NCBI RefSeq assembly: GCF_022179185.1
Contig: NZ_BPQJ01000002.1
Coordinates: 280,893-344,892 of the forward strand
Source of the DNA: Methylobacterium frigidaeris
GTDB taxonomy: Bacteria; Pseudomonadota; Alphaproteobacteria; Rhizobiales; Beijerinckiaceae
Reading direction: 5' to 3'
Length of the DNA stretch: 64,000 bases
A program made the translations under genes and the position numbers. The notes beneath the pieces were generated by a model that made no database searches, was not told the origin of the DNA, and saw only the letters and a program-made list of their open reading frames with translations. Position 1 is the first letter of the stretch, and the number at the start of each line of letters is the position of its first letter. Positions 31,572 through 42,925 of this stretch are shown here, in pieces.

Positions 31572-32891
31572 TCATGGCTTCGCAGGGCCGGGCTGGTCGC
31601 CGCCGTCGAGGCGGTAGCGAGCGAGGTCGGCCAGGCCCGGGCGGGTCGCCTTGCCGGACCACGCATCCGCGATCGACCCGATATCGACGGCGACGCCGCC
31701 CCGGGCGGCGATCTCGTGGCAGTAGAGCTTGCCCAGGTAGCCGGCCGCGACGAGCCAGAGCACGCCCGTCCAGTCCCGGTTCCGCAGGCGCGTCGTCACC
31801 CGCCCGAACGCGTCCGGGTAATGGGCCCCCGGCATCCCGGTCGCGCCGATGATGGCGGCGAAGCGCTTCTCCTCCGGCACGAGCAGGGCGGCCGCGACGC
31901 GGATGCCGGGCCGGCGCATCAGCGCGGCGGCCAGCGCCGGGTGGCAGGAGATCAGGCCGATCGGGTGGCCGGCCGTCGTCAGGCGCTGCAGGGCGCCCGA
32001 GAGGTGCAGGTCCAGGTGGATGTCGTGGGTGCAGAAGGACGTGTCGCCACGGTGCAGCAGCGGCGCCACGTGGCGCAGCACGTTGGTGCAGGACGGCACG
32101 CCGTCAGGGCTGGCGATGCCGTATTCGTGCCGGATCCGCTCCGGGTAGGTCACGCCCACCACCGAGGCGGCCGGGATCGTCGCCAGGAAGCGCTCGCGCA
32201 GGTCCAGGAAGTCCCGCCGGTCGATCAGGGCGTCGGTGCCGAACCAGGTCCGCAGGATGCGCTTGCGGTTGCGGCGGTAGAGGCTGCGGAAGCGCCCGCC
32301 CTCCTCGTCGGGGTCGCTGATCCAGGCGCCTTCGCCGTCGCCGAGCCGGATCAGCGAGAAGGGCTGCCGCCCGGCGAGCGCCGCGCCGATGCGCGCCTCC
32401 ACCGACGCGGTGTCGAGGTGGCGCGGGCTCGAGCGGACCGCCATGGCGAGCCGCATCGCCTCCGCCTCGGGATGCTGCCGCAGATAGGCGAGGAGCTGGT
32501 CCAGCCGCTCCACCCGGCCGGCCTGGTCCGGGGTGGCCGGGAAAGCCGACAGGCAGGTTTCCGCCTCGTCGAGCCTCCCTGCGCCGGCGAGCTGGCGCAC
32601 GGACTGGACCAGCGTGAGGAGGTTGCCCGGATCCGCCGCCCGCGCCCGCGCGAAGTCGTGCGCGGCGCCCGATCCGTCGCCCGCCCGCCAGCGCAGGATC
32701 GCGCGCTCGCGCCAGCCGTAGGGCAGATGGGGAAACAGCCGGCACAGCTCCGCCATGATCGCGGCCGCGCCGAGGATATCGCCGCGATCGCGCAGAGCCT
32801 CGGCCGCCCTGACCGCCGCGACGGGGTCGGCACCGGCCCGCGCCCAGCCGGTGCGCGATGCCCCCCGCGGCTTCAGCGCGGCCCCCGTCAT
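31572..32891 (-). CDS. TPR-like plus GT-D fold glycosyltransferase
   Basis: This 439-residue protein has a helical N-terminal half with TPR-like alternation (about 25-135; AEALRDRGDILGAAAIMAEL, AGDGSGAAHDFARARAADPG). A domain of the GT-D type then begins at FSLIRLGDGEGAWI (RLGDGE at 182-187) and ends with AVDIGSIADAWSGK near residue 405. GT-D domains (DUF1792-like) transfer glucose or related sugars onto polysaccharide or glycoprotein acceptors. It lies 19 bp before the PIG-L gene in the same run. Substrate unknown. Confidence 0.78.
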   Translation of the reverse strand: MTGAALKPRGASRTGWARAGADPVAAVRAAEALRDRGDILGAAAIMAELCRLFPHLPYGWRERAILRWRAGDGSGAAHDFARARAADPGNLLTLVQSVRQLAGAGRLDEAETCLSAFPATPDQAGRVERLDQLLAYLRQHPEAEAMRLAMAVRSSPRHLDTASVEARIGAALAGRQPFSLIRLGDGEGAWISDPDEEGGRFRSLYRRNRKRILRTWFGTDALIDRRDFLDLRERFLATIPAASVVGVTYPERIRHEYGIASPDGVPSCTNVLRHVAPLLHRGDTSFCTHDIHLDLHLSGALQRLTTAGHPIGLISCHPALAAALMRRPGIRVAAALLVPEEKRFAAIIGATGMPGAHYPDAFGRVTTRLRNRDWTGVLWLVAAGYLGKLYCHEIAARGGVAVDIGSIADAWSGKATRPGLADLARYRLDGGDQPGPAKP

Positions 32892-32937
32892 GGCGCGCCG
32901 GTCGGGGCGAGGCGGGACACACTGAAGGTGCGCACGC

Positions 32938-33879
32938 TCATGGCGCGTCGCCCGCGATCTTCTCGACCTCGAACACGAAATGCGTGCAGAACAGGAGCCG
33001 GAGCAGGTTGATGGTCCGGATGTCGAGGCCGAGCCGGCGCCCGGTCTCGATCAGGCTGCGGTGGACGACGCCGTCCGGTCCCATCATGCCGTTGAACGGG
33101 GTGTCGTCGCTCGCCGTCAGGGTGATCAGCAGGCGCCGGAGCAGGAACACGAAGGCGTCGTGCTTCGGCTCGACCCGGGTCAGCCGCAGACCGGCTCCCT
33201 GCGCCGCGATCTTCAGGCCGTAGGGCGTGAAGTTGAAGGTGCCGTAATCCTGCATCTGCTCCAGATAGGCGATCTGCCCGATCAGCTTGCCGCCGGGGCG
33301 CAGCACGCGGGCGATCTCGCCGAAGCTGAGATCGATGTGCTGCACGTGGTGGAGCACCACCATCGCCCAGACCACGTCGAAGTCCCCGTCCGCGAAGGGC
33401 AGCACGCGCCCGTCGTAGAAGCGCACGGCGTCACCGAGGCGCGCCACGTCGTCCCGGACCGTGGCCGAGACGCTGTCGAGGTAGTCGACGCCCTGCCACG
33501 CATAGCCGAGCGACTCGATGAAGGGCCGGCTGTGCATCGCCCCGCAGCCGAAATCGAGGAGCCGCGCGCCAGGCCGGAAGGCGGCGGCGAGCAGGTCCTC
33601 GGCTGAAGCCGCCTCCAGGCTGTCGCCGTTCACGGCCGGGCCGACCTCGTGGTAGAAGGAGCCGTCCATGGCGAGCGTCGTCGCCCGGTCGGTGATTCCG
33701 GCGATCAGGCGTTCGAGCAGCGCGTCCAGGGTGTCGGGCACCGGCTCCGGCGGCGCGACCGGCACAGGGTCCGGAACCGCGACGGGCGCCGGCGCGGGCC
33801 CGCCGCGGTCGGGGTCGAGGATCCGCGCGAGGGCGCGGCGCAGGGCCGTGAGGCTGAGGCGGGTCGATGCGTTCGTCAC
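32938..33879 (-). CDS. Class I SAM-dependent methyltransferase
   Basis: This 313-residue protein has a proline-rich, low-complexity linker (about 28-45) followed by a Rossmann methyltransferase domain. Motif I is ARLLDFGCGAMHSRPFI, motif II region WQGVDYLDS, and motif IV/post-I FDVVWAMVVLHHVQHIDLSF then ARVLRPGGKLIGQIAYL. In this setting it could O-methylate a sugar, for instance to cap a polysaccharide chain; that is inference. It starts with GTG in a GTGA overlap with the upstream frameshifted glycosyltransferase gene. Confidence 0.87.
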   Translation of the reverse strand: MTNASTRLSLTALRRALARILDPDRGGPAPAPVAVPDPVPVAPPEPVPDTLDALLERLIAGITDRATTLAMDGSFYHEVGPAVNGDSLEAASAEDLLAAAFRPGARLLDFGCGAMHSRPFIESLGYAWQGVDYLDSVSATVRDDVARLGDAVRFYDGRVLPFADGDFDVVWAMVVLHHVQHIDLSFGEIARVLRPGGKLIGQIAYLEQMQDYGTFNFTPYGLKIAAQGAGLRLTRVEPKHDAFVFLLRRLLITLTASDDTPFNGMMGPDGVVHRSLIETGRRLGLDIRTINLLRLLFCTHFVFEVEKIAGDAP

Positions 33880-36070
33880 GGCCGTCGGCTCCGGAGGGCT
33901 TCGATCATGGTGCGGTACTCCTCCGCGACCGCCGCGGGCGCGTGCGTGTCGCGCAGGCGACGCGCCGCCGCCGCGCCGAGCGCGGCGCGCCGGTCCGGCG
34001 CGGCGACGAGCGCGGCCAGGGCGGTCGTCCAGGCCTCCCGCCCCGAGGCGAGCTGGACATCGACCCCGTCCTGCAGGGTTTCGCGGTGGGCGGGGGTGTC
34101 GCCCGCCAGCGTCGGGATCCCGAAGCGCGCGGCGGCGAGCCAGCTTGTCGGCGCCAGGCAGGAATCGGCCTCGCTCCCGTCGGCCGGAACGAGGTTCAGG
34201 TCGCTTCCCCGCAACGCCTCGTCCCAGTCCGGGACCGGCCCGGCTTGAGTGATGCGGTCGGCGAAGGGCGCGAAGGCGTCGTCGAGCAGGGCGAAGCCGG
34301 CCGTCGTCAGCCTGGCCCGCGGCTCCAGCCGCAGGACGTGCAGCAGCGCCGCGCCCGTCGCATCCGCCGCGCTCACGGTCCGCGATCGCGGCGCGTAGAG
34401 GAACAGGCGGATCCCGTCACCCGTCGCGGGCGAGCGCGCCCCCGGCATCGCGACGTCCCGGACGACGAAGCTGCGGCCCGTCGCGACGATCCGGTCGAGA
34501 TGCCCGGCCAGCGCCCGGGTCGGCGCGAGGCCGTGATCGCAGAGCGCGGCCGCCCCGCGGTAGAGCGCCACCCCGAAGACGAGATCCTCGTGGACCCGCT
34601 CGCCGATCCGACCCTCGAAGGCCGCCAGCGGCGGCGGCGCGTGGCGCGGGTCGATCGTCAGCTCGTCGGTCTCGTACAGGGTCGGGACGCCGAGCCGCCG
34701 GGCGCGCACGAGGGCCTGGACGACGGTGGGCCAGGCCGGCATCCGCACCACCACGGCGGCGTCGGCCGCAGGCAGCGCCTCCTCGAAGGCCCGGACCGTA
34801 CCGAGATCGAAGACCCGTACGGCATGGCCGTAGAGGTCGATCGATCGTTCCAGCCGGCGCCGGGCGCTGGCCGGAAGGCTGTCGGCCAGTACCGCGACGA
34901 AGGGCTCGGGCGACGGCTCCCGCGTCCCGGCGGGCAGGCAGGCGGCCGACAGGTCGGCTACGCCGCGGATGGCTTCGGCGAGACAGGCATCGCCCTCCTC
35001 CCGGCGTCCTTCCGTGTAGAGCGCCCGCGCCGCGCGGCTGCGCTCGGCGAAGTAGCGTTCGGCACCATCGCGGACGAGGGCGTCCCCCACCGGCGCGGGC
35101 ACCGGGCCGGCGAGCGCCCGAGGAAGACGGGCGAAGAGCCGCGGCCAGGCGGTACGCGCCGCCGCGGCGGTCACGAAGCCGCGCAGGGCGGCCTCGTCGA
35201 CCGTGCCGCGGGCCAGCAGGTTGTCCAGAAGGCCGTCATAGACATCGAGGGCGGCGCTCCAGGCGCCGGCGCGGCCATAGGCCTCGGCGAGCCGGGCCTG
35301 CGTGGCGGGGGAGGGCTCCAGCGCCGCGGCCAGCTCGTAGGCCCGGATCGCCGCGGGGTCGTGACGTGCGGCGAAATGATCCCCGACGGCGGTCAGGAAC
35401 GACGCCGCGTCCTCGCCGTAGGGAGCCGGTCGCCGGTCTCGGCGAAGCCCTCGCGCAGGAAATGGGCGAGGGCCGCCCAGCGGTGGGCAGCGGTGCGCGG
35501 GTAGAGGCGCGTGTAGAAGCGCCACGGGAACGCGGCAGGATAGGCCCTCAGGGACAGGCCGAGACGGCCGAGATGCGCCGCCTGATGACCCGGGTCGCCC
35601 TCCGGTCCGCCCTGCGCCTGCCAGGCGGCCTGGCAGGCCGCGTCGTCGGCATGGGCGAAGGCCGGATGGGTCTCGCGGAAATGATCCGGATCGAAGCCCG
35701 CCACCTGGTCCGGCCGGTAGGCGAGGCCCGAGACCTTGCCGATCGTGCCGTAATGCCGGCGGATCTCGTGGTCCGACAGGTCCCGGACCTCCGGGTTGCG
35801 GTCGCGATAGCCTTGCGGGCTGAAATCGGCCGGCAGGCTCGGGGTTTCGCGCGCCGCCGCTCCGTCGGGTCGCCGCTGCTTCGTCTCGGCGTGATCGGCG
35901 GGAAGTCCGGTGCCGACCCGCGGCGTATCGGAACCGTTCGGGCCGTGATGAGAATTTTCGCTTAAAATTGTGCTCGATTTGTTGGGGAGATCGCGATCGT
36001 TACCCGGTGTTGCCGGGCGATTGCTGCGAAGCAGGTGAATATTTCTTGTTATATTCTTGAGTAGTTTCAT
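33876..36070 (-). pseudogene. Glycosyltransferase with N-terminal repeat module, interrupted by a frameshift
   Basis: Two overlapping minus-strand frames form one protein of about 730 residues if one base is restored near 35421-35423 (a GGG run; CCC in the gene). The first frame (36070 to 35393) has a disordered start, then units such as GFDPDHFRETHPAFAH and FYTRLYPRTAAHRWAALAHF, like the repeat units of the 60841 protein. Rejoining gives ETGDRLPYGEDAASFLTAVG, continuing with helical TPR-like repeats. A GT-B glycosyltransferase domain follows, with PTLYETDELTIDPRHAP and SWLAAARFGIPTLAGDTPAH. The second frame alone lacks a good start. It may be a real mutation or a sequencing error; the downstream genes look intact. 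Confidence 0.75.
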
Positions 36071-36593
36071 GCTTCGTCGCACAAGATTTACGCCTGCTGA
36101 AAGTAAAAACTTGCCGACTTGCTGGCTTGCGATCTGCTCGCTCTATCAGGCCGAGGATAGTCTGTAAAGTAACGAGGGTGTGGATGGCGACTTGTCGCCT
36201 GGTCGAGATCGAGGAAGAGACTGTCGTGCAGTTAAGATGAGACAGTGATCGCGTGTTCGTGCAATCCACGATTGCGGTTTCGTGCTGCACTCATCGTGAT
36301 GCGCGAGGGATCCGCTCTCCTCGTCCAGTTGCCGCCGGCCCGGCGCGAAGTTGTGCCGACGGACGAGGGCTGTTCGCCGATCCGCGATCTCGCGCGATCC
36401 GGCAGCCGGAGGAGGGCGGGCCGGCGATGACCTGGGTCGACGTCTATGGGTCGACGTCTATGGGCTGACGACGATGGTTGCGAATGACGTCCGTTAAGGC
36501 ATCGCCGGCGGGCCGGACGGCGCGCTGCGCTCAACGGAGGCGAGCGACGGCGAGGCCCGCCCCGCAAATCCGTCCCGGTCTTGTCGCGCCGCG
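36071..36593. other. Intergenic region in the polysaccharide locus
   Basis: This 523-bp gap lies upstream of the frameshifted glycosyltransferase and downstream of the FlaA1-like gene, both on the minus strand. About 36000-36240 is AT-richer than the locus average and probably contains the promoter of the glycosyltransferase run. An imperfect tandem duplication (GGGTCGACGTCTAT twice, about 36433-36462) is present. Short open frames here show no recognisable protein features. Confidence 0.35.
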
Positions 36594-38549
36594 CTACCCC
36601 GCGCGGGAGAGGAGGGCGGCCTCGTCCGCCGCACCGGTCCGCTGCAGGAAATCCGGGATTGCCTCCCCGAACACCTGGTCGGCCGCCGCCCGGTCGTCCG
36701 CCGCCACAGCCGCCGCCAGGCGGTCGAGCCAGGCGCTGAGCTGGGCGCGGTCGGCAAAGACGGGTTTTGCCGCCATCACCCCGTCGATGCCGGCGAGGTT
36801 CACCATCGGCTCGTCGCGGGCGAACAGGATCTCGTTCAGGCGCTCGCCCGGGCGGGCCCCGGTGACGACCACGTCGATGTCCTCGCCGGGCTCGAAGCCG
36901 GCGAGGCGGATCATCCGCTCGGCCAGGTCGCGGATGCGCACCGGCTGGCCCATCTTGAGCACGTAGACGGCGGCGCGCTGGTCGCCGGCCCCCGGGTCGC
37001 GGGCCTCGCGGTCGGCATGGGAGGCGGCGGTGAGCACGAGGTCGGCGGCCTCGCGCACGGTCATGAAGTAGCGCACCATGTCGGGATGGGTGAGCGTGAC
37101 CGGACCGCCGCGGGCGATCTGTGCCTTGAACACCGGCACCACCGAGCCGACCGAGCCCAGCACGTTGCCGAAGCGCACCGCGACGAGGCGGGTCTCGCCG
37201 GCCTCGTGACCGGCCTCGTGGCGGCCGGCATCGAGGGCCTGGGCGTACATCTCGGCGAAGCGCTTGGTGACGCCGAGCTGCGACACCGGCTCGATCGCCT
37301 TGTCGGTCGAGATCATGACGAGCGCACGCGCGCCCGCCGCCAGCGTCGCGTCCGCGACGTTGACCGAGCCGAAGACGTTGGTCTTGATGCCCTCGCTCCA
37401 GTCGCGCTCCAGGTAGGGCACCTGCTTGAGCGCGGCGGCGTGGAAGACGTAGTCGGGCCGGAACTCCTTCAGGACCCGAAACAGCCGGTCGCGGTCGCGG
37501 ATATCGGCGATGACGCCGCTCACCCCCTCGCGGCCGGAGAGCCCGGGGCGGCTCAGGACCCCGTGCAGGGCGGGCTCGGAACTCTCGAGCACCAGCACGG
37601 CGCTCGCCCCGAAGGCGACCGCCCGGGCGCAGATCTCCGAGCCGATCGAACCGCCGCCGCCGGTGACCACCACCCGCTGCCCGGTCAGGAAATGCTCGAG
37701 CCGCGGCCGGTCGATGGCGACGGTCGGGCGCAGCAGCAGGTCCTCGATCTCGATCGGGGCGAGCTCCGCCCCGCGGCCGGCGTCGCCGAGGCTCGTCACC
37801 CGGGCGAGCGGCAGGCCGAGGCGCCGCGCCCGGGCGATCAGCGCCTCGGGCTCGGCCTCGGGGGCGAGCGCGCTCGGCGTCGCGACGAGGCGGCGGATCG
37901 GCACGCCGCGGGCGCCCAGGCCGGCCACCACCTCCTCCAGGTCCGAGACGGCGCCGAGCACCGGCACGCCGCGCATGGTCTGACCCTGCTCCTCGGCGCG
38001 CGGCGAGAGGATGCCTTTCGGGTCGAGCTTGCGCACGGCGCCCGATTCGATTGCGCGGAGCACCACCTCGATGTCGTGGCCGCGGCCGATCAGCAGGGTC
38101 GGCGTGCTGGCGGCCCGCGCCAGGCTCTGGCGCGAGCGGCTGTATTTCAGGTAGCGGAACGCCAGCCGCGGCCCTCCGAGCAGGAAGACCTGCAGGACGA
38201 AGTAGAGCCCGATGGCAATCTTGCCGAAGAAATAGATGCCGAACGCGACCGGCGAGACCAGCACGTAGTCGAGCACCAGGAGCAGCAGCGTGAGAACCGC
38301 CACCGCCCGGACGATGTTGGCGAGATCCGGCAGCGAGGCGAAGCGCCACTTGGTCCGGTAGAGCCCGAAGGCGCGGTAGACCAGGCCGGCGCAGGCCACG
38401 AAGGGCGGCAGGAGCACCGGCAGATGGGCGAGCCGTTCGGTGAGCAGCGGGCCGTCGAACCGGATCACGAAGGTGAGGAGCACGGCGAGGGCCGTCGCCA
38501 CGAGGTCGTGGACGATGATCGTCGCGGTCTTGAGGATCTGTCTGCGCAT
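36594..38549 (-). CDS. FlaA1/CapD-like nucleotide-sugar dehydratase/epimerase, membrane-bound
   Basis: This 651-residue protein has four N-terminal membrane helices (about 10-140), a CoA-binding-like Rossmann domain (about 145-285) and an SDR domain with TGGGGSIGSE at 296-305. The active-site region has STDKAIEPVSQLGVTKRFAE, where Thr-Asp-Lys replaces the usual Tyr-x3-Lys, as in the FlaA1/PglF/WbpM group of UDP-GlcNAc 4,6-dehydratases. The C-terminal part has VTGARPGERLNEILF. It would make a 4-keto-6-deoxy sugar nucleotide, a precursor of rare aminosugars. It stands alone on the minus strand, divergent from the CgeB-like pair. Confidence 0.93.
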   Translation of the reverse strand: MRRQILKTATIIVHDLVATALAVLLTFVIRFDGPLLTERLAHLPVLLPPFVACAGLVYRAFGLYRTKWRFASLPDLANIVRAVAVLTLLLLVLDYVLVSPVAFGIYFFGKIAIGLYFVLQVFLLGGPRLAFRYLKYSRSRQSLARAASTPTLLIGRGHDIEVVLRAIESGAVRKLDPKGILSPRAEEQGQTMRGVPVLGAVSDLEEVVAGLGARGVPIRRLVATPSALAPEAEPEALIARARRLGLPLARVTSLGDAGRGAELAPIEIEDLLLRPTVAIDRPRLEHFLTGQRVVVTGGGGSIGSEICARAVAFGASAVLVLESSEPALHGVLSRPGLSGREGVSGVIADIRDRDRLFRVLKEFRPDYVFHAAALKQVPYLERDWSEGIKTNVFGSVNVADATLAAGARALVMISTDKAIEPVSQLGVTKRFAEMYAQALDAGRHEAGHEAGETRLVAVRFGNVLGSVGSVVPVFKAQIARGGPVTLTHPDMVRYFMTVREAADLVLTAASHADREARDPGAGDQRAAVYVLKMGQPVRIRDLAERMIRLAGFEPGEDIDVVVTGARPGERLNEILFARDEPMVNLAGIDGVMAAKPVFADRAQLSAWLDRLAAAVAADDRAAADQVFGEAIPDFLQRTGAADEAALLSRAG

Positions 38550-38715
38550 CGGGAGCCGGGCGCGGTATCGGCCGGAGCTTCCGCGGTGTCAACGCGGCGA
38601 GGCCGCCTGGTTTCTCAAGGAGCGGGATTTGCCAAACGCCGCCGCTCCGCCATCTGGGCATACAGTCAGGGAGCATCGCGGGAGCGCGGTGCCGAGAGGG
38701 AGATCCCCGCGCCGC

Positions 38716-39810
38716 ATGCCCAGCCTCGCCTTCTACGGCTCCAGCCTGCTCTCCGCCTATTGGAACGGCGCCGCCACCTATTACCGCGGCCTGATCCGCG
38801 ATCTCGCCGGCCGGGGCTGGCGCACCACCTTCTACGAGCCCGACGCCTTCGAGCGCCAGCAGCACCGGGACATCGACCCGCCGGACTGGGCCGAGGTGGT
38901 CGTCTACCCGGCCACCGAGGCGGCGGCCCGCGGCGTGATCGCCGAGGCGGCCAAGGCCGACGTGGTGGTGAAGGCCTCGGGGGTCGGGGTGTTCGACGAC
39001 CTCCTGCTCGAGGAGCTGGCGCGGACAGCCCGGCCCGACGCGGTGCGGTTGTTCTGGGACGTCGACGCCCCGGCGACGCTCGCCGAGATCGGCGCTGCCC
39101 CCGACCACCCGATGCGTCGGATCCTGCCGGATCTCGACCTCGTCCTCACCTATGGCGGCGGGCCGCCGGTGGTGGCGGCGTACCGGGGCTTCGGCGCCCG
39201 GGACTGCGTGCCGATCTACAACGCGCTCGATCCCGACACCCACCACCCGGTGCCGGCGCAAAGCCGGTTCTCCGCCGACCTCGCCTTCCTGGGCAACCGG
39301 CTGCCCGACCGCGAGGCGCGGGTGGAGGAGTTCTTCCTCAATGTCGCGGCTGGCCTGCCGGAGCGGCGCTTCCTCATCGGCGGCAACGGCTGGGAGTGGC
39401 GGGCGCTGCCGGAGAACGTGCGCCGCATCGGCCACGTGCCGACGGCGGACCACAACGCCTTCAACACCTCGCCCCGGGCCGTGCTCAACATCGCCCGCGA
39501 TTCGATGGCGGTCACCGGCTGGTCGCCGGCGACACGGGTGTTCGAGGCCGCCGGCGCCGGCGCCTGCCTGATCACCGATGCCTGGACCGGTCTCGAGATG
39601 TTCCTGGCCGAGGGCGAGGAAGTGCTGGTCGCCCGCGACGGGCGCGACGTCGCCGCCCATGTCGAGGCGCTGACGGAGGAGCGGGCGCGGGCGATCGGGG
39701 AGGCGGCGCGCCGGCGCATCCTCGCCCAGCACACCTACGCGCGCCGGGGCGCCGAGGTCGACGCGCTGTTGCGCCGGGCCCTCGCCGCCCGCCGGGAGGC
39801 CTCCGCGTGA
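38716..39810 (+). CDS. CgeB-like glycosyltransferase 1
   Basis: This 364-residue GT-B protein is of the CgeB/DUF3880 type (MPSLAFYGSSLLSAYWNGAA at the start, LFWDVDAPATLAEIGAAPDH, DLVLTYGGGPPVVAAYRGFG). The C-terminal block is NIARDSMAVTGWSPATRVFE then AAGAGACLITDAWTGLEMFL. Such proteins add sugars to spore coat or surface glycans, and the donor is unknown. It overlaps the next gene by GTGA, so the two CgeB-like enzymes are made together and probably act in sequence. The ATG at 38716 is chosen because conservation starts there. Confidence 0.85.
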   Translation: MPSLAFYGSSLLSAYWNGAATYYRGLIRDLAGRGWRTTFYEPDAFERQQHRDIDPPDWAEVVVYPATEAAARGVIAEAAKADVVVKASGVGVFDDLLLEELARTARPDAVRLFWDVDAPATLAEIGAAPDHPMRRILPDLDLVLTYGGGPPVVAAYRGFGARDCVPIYNALDPDTHHPVPAQSRFSADLAFLGNRLPDREARVEEFFLNVAAGLPERRFLIGGNGWEWRALPENVRRIGHVPTADHNAFNTSPRAVLNIARDSMAVTGWSPATRVFEAAGAGACLITDAWTGLEMFLAEGEEVLVARDGRDVAAHVEALTEERARAIGEAARRRILAQHTYARRGAEVDALLRRALAARREASA

Positions 39811-40907
39811 GCCGGCCTCTCGACCTCGTGGTTCTGGGCTTGAGCCTGTCCTCATCCTGGGGCAACGGCCACGCCACCACCTACCGGGCATTGCTCCGGG
39901 CCTTCGCCGCCCGCGGCCACCGGGTCACGTTCCTGGAGCGCGACGTGCCCTGGTACGCGGCCCACCGCGACCTCGCGGATCCCGGCTACTGCGACCTCGT
40001 GCTCTACGGGGATCTCGCCAACCTCGCCGACCTGACGCCGCGGTTGGAGGCGGCCGATGCCGTGATGGTCGGCTCCTACGTGCCGGACGGGGTCGCGGTC
40101 GGCGAGATGGCGACCCGGATCGCGCGGCGGACGGGCCGTGTCGCGGCCTTCTACGACATCGACACGCCGGTGACGCTGGCCAAGCTCGCCCGCGGCGACC
40201 ACGAATACCTGACGCCGGACCTGATCCGGTCCTACGACCTCTACCTGTCCTTCACCGGCGGCCCGACGCTCGCGCGGCTGGAGCGGGAATACGGGGCGCC
40301 GATGGCCCGGGCGCTGTACTGCTCGGTCGATCCGGAGCATTACGCACCACGGACAGGCCCGCTCCGCTACGACCTGAGCTATCTCGGCACCTACAGCCCC
40401 GACCGGCAGCCGACCCTGGAGCGGCTGCTGATCGAGCCCGCCCGCCGGGCGCCGCGCCTCTCCTTCGCTGTCGCCGGGCCGCAATATCCGGACGGCATCG
40501 ACTGGCCCGCCAACGTGGCGCGCCTCGACCATGTCGGCCCGGCCGACCACCCGGCCTTCTACGCCGCCAGCCGCTACACCCTGAACGTCACCCGCGCCGA
40601 CATGATCGCCGCCGGCTACAGCCCGAGCGTGCGCCTGTTCGAGGCCGCCGCCTGCGGCACGCCGCTGATCTCCGATGCCTGGGACGGGCTCGACACCGTG
40701 CTGACCCCCGGCCGCGAGATCCTGGTAGCCGCCGGGCCGGAGGCGGTGCTGGCGGTCCTGACCGACCGGGACGAGGCCGCCCGGACGGCCAGGGCAGCGG
40801 CCGCGCGGGCCCGGGTCCTCGCCCACCACACCGCCGCCTGCCGGGCCGCCGAGCTCGAAATCGCCTTGCGCGAAGCGGGGGCTGGCGGCGTCCGCGCCGC
40901 ACCCTAA
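39807..40907 (+). CDS. CgeB-like glycosyltransferase 2
   Basis: This 366-residue paralogue of the preceding protein has the same plan: LSLSSSWGNGHATTYRALLR, AFYDIDTPVTLAKLARGDHE, DLYLSFTGGPTLARLEREYG, then TRADMIAAGYSPSVRLFEAA and CGTPLISDAWDGLDTVL. It begins with GTG in a GTGA overlap. Similarity between the two genes suggests an old tandem duplication followed by divergence of acceptor or donor choice. It is followed by a 146-bp gap before the decarboxylase gene. Confidence 0.87.
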   Translation: MSRPLDLVVLGLSLSSSWGNGHATTYRALLRAFAARGHRVTFLERDVPWYAAHRDLADPGYCDLVLYGDLANLADLTPRLEAADAVMVGSYVPDGVAVGEMATRIARRTGRVAAFYDIDTPVTLAKLARGDHEYLTPDLIRSYDLYLSFTGGPTLARLEREYGAPMARALYCSVDPEHYAPRTGPLRYDLSYLGTYSPDRQPTLERLLIEPARRAPRLSFAVAGPQYPDGIDWPANVARLDHVGPADHPAFYAASRYTLNVTRADMIAAGYSPSVRLFEAAACGTPLISDAWDGLDTVLTPGREILVAAGPEAVLAVLTDRDEAARTARAAAARARVLAHHTAACRAAELEIALREAGAGGVRAAP

Positions 40908-41053
40908 AATACTTACACCCTGTATCGCAACGAGGCGCAGGAGCGACGCGTTGTGTGCGGGTGCGGATCCGGGAACAAAGATCCCGGATCCGCGGCGCGC
41001 CGAAAGGGCGCCCCGGGTGCTTCCGCCCGGCCAGCCTGAAGAGGATCGACCGC

Positions 41054-42082
<1,029 letters not shown>

Positions 42083-42160
42083 CGCCCCGGTCCTCCCGCG
42101 TTGCGGGCCGGCCTGCCCCTGAGCTAAGCCGGCTCCGACCTCGCGCGGGAGCCCGTTGCC

Positions 42161-42925
42161 ATGCAGACCTTCGACTCGGACGGCGTTTCGATCGCCTATA
42201 TCGACGTCCCGCCGAAGGAAGGCGCGGCCGATCCGATCCTGCTGATCCACGGCTTCGCGTCGAACCACATCGTCAACTGGGTCAACACCTCCTGGGTGCG
42301 GACCCTCACGGGCGCCGGGCGGCGGGTGATCGCCCTCGACAACCGCGGCCACGGCCGCAGCGGCAAGCTCTACGACCCCGAGGCCTACGGCTCCGACCTG
42401 ATGGCCGAGGATGCCCGCCGGCTCCTCGACCACCTCGGCATCCCCCGCGCCGACGTGATGGGCTATTCCATGGGCGCGCGGATCACCGCCTTCCTGGCGC
42501 TGGCTCATCCGGATCGCGTCCGCTCGGCGCTCCTCGGGGGCTTAGGGCTCCACCTCGTCGAGGGGAGGGGGCTGCCGGCCGGCATCCCGGAGGCGATGGA
42601 GGTTCCCTCCCGCGACGACATCACCGACCCGACGGCGCGGATGTTCCGGGTCTTCGCCGAGCAGACCGGCAGCGACCTGCGCGCGCTCGCCGCCTGCATG
42701 CGCGGCTCGCGCCAGACCCTGTCGCGGGCGGAGGTCGCCCAGATCGAGGTCCCGGTTCTGGTGGCCGTGGGCACCACCGACACCGTGGCGGGATCGGGGC
42801 CGGCGCTCGCCGCCCTGATCCCGGAGGCCCGCGCCCTCGACATCCCCAACCGCGACCACAACCTCGCGGTCGGCGACAAGGTGCACAAGGCCGGGGTGCT
42901 GGAGTTCCTGGACGCGCGGCCCTGA
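42161..42925 (+). CDS. Alpha/beta hydrolase
   Basis: This 254-residue alpha/beta hydrolase has the oxyanion segment LLIHGFASNHIVNW, the DNRGHGRSGKLYDPE loop, the nucleophile elbow GYSMGAR (Ser103), and acid and histidine residues expected in VAVGTTDTVAGSGP and IPNRDHNLAVGDKVH. The broad family includes esterases, lactonases and haloperoxidase-like proteins, and no substrate can be named. It is a single gene, 78 bp after the decarboxylase gene. Confidence 0.9.
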   Translation: MQTFDSDGVSIAYIDVPPKEGAADPILLIHGFASNHIVNWVNTSWVRTLTGAGRRVIALDNRGHGRSGKLYDPEAYGSDLMAEDARRLLDHLGIPRADVMGYSMGARITAFLALAHPDRVRSALLGGLGLHLVEGRGLPAGIPEAMEVPSRDDITDPTARMFRVFAEQTGSDLRALAACMRGSRQTLSRAEVAQIEVPVLVAVGTTDTVAGSGPALAALIPEARALDIPNRDHNLAVGDKVHKAGVLEFLDARP

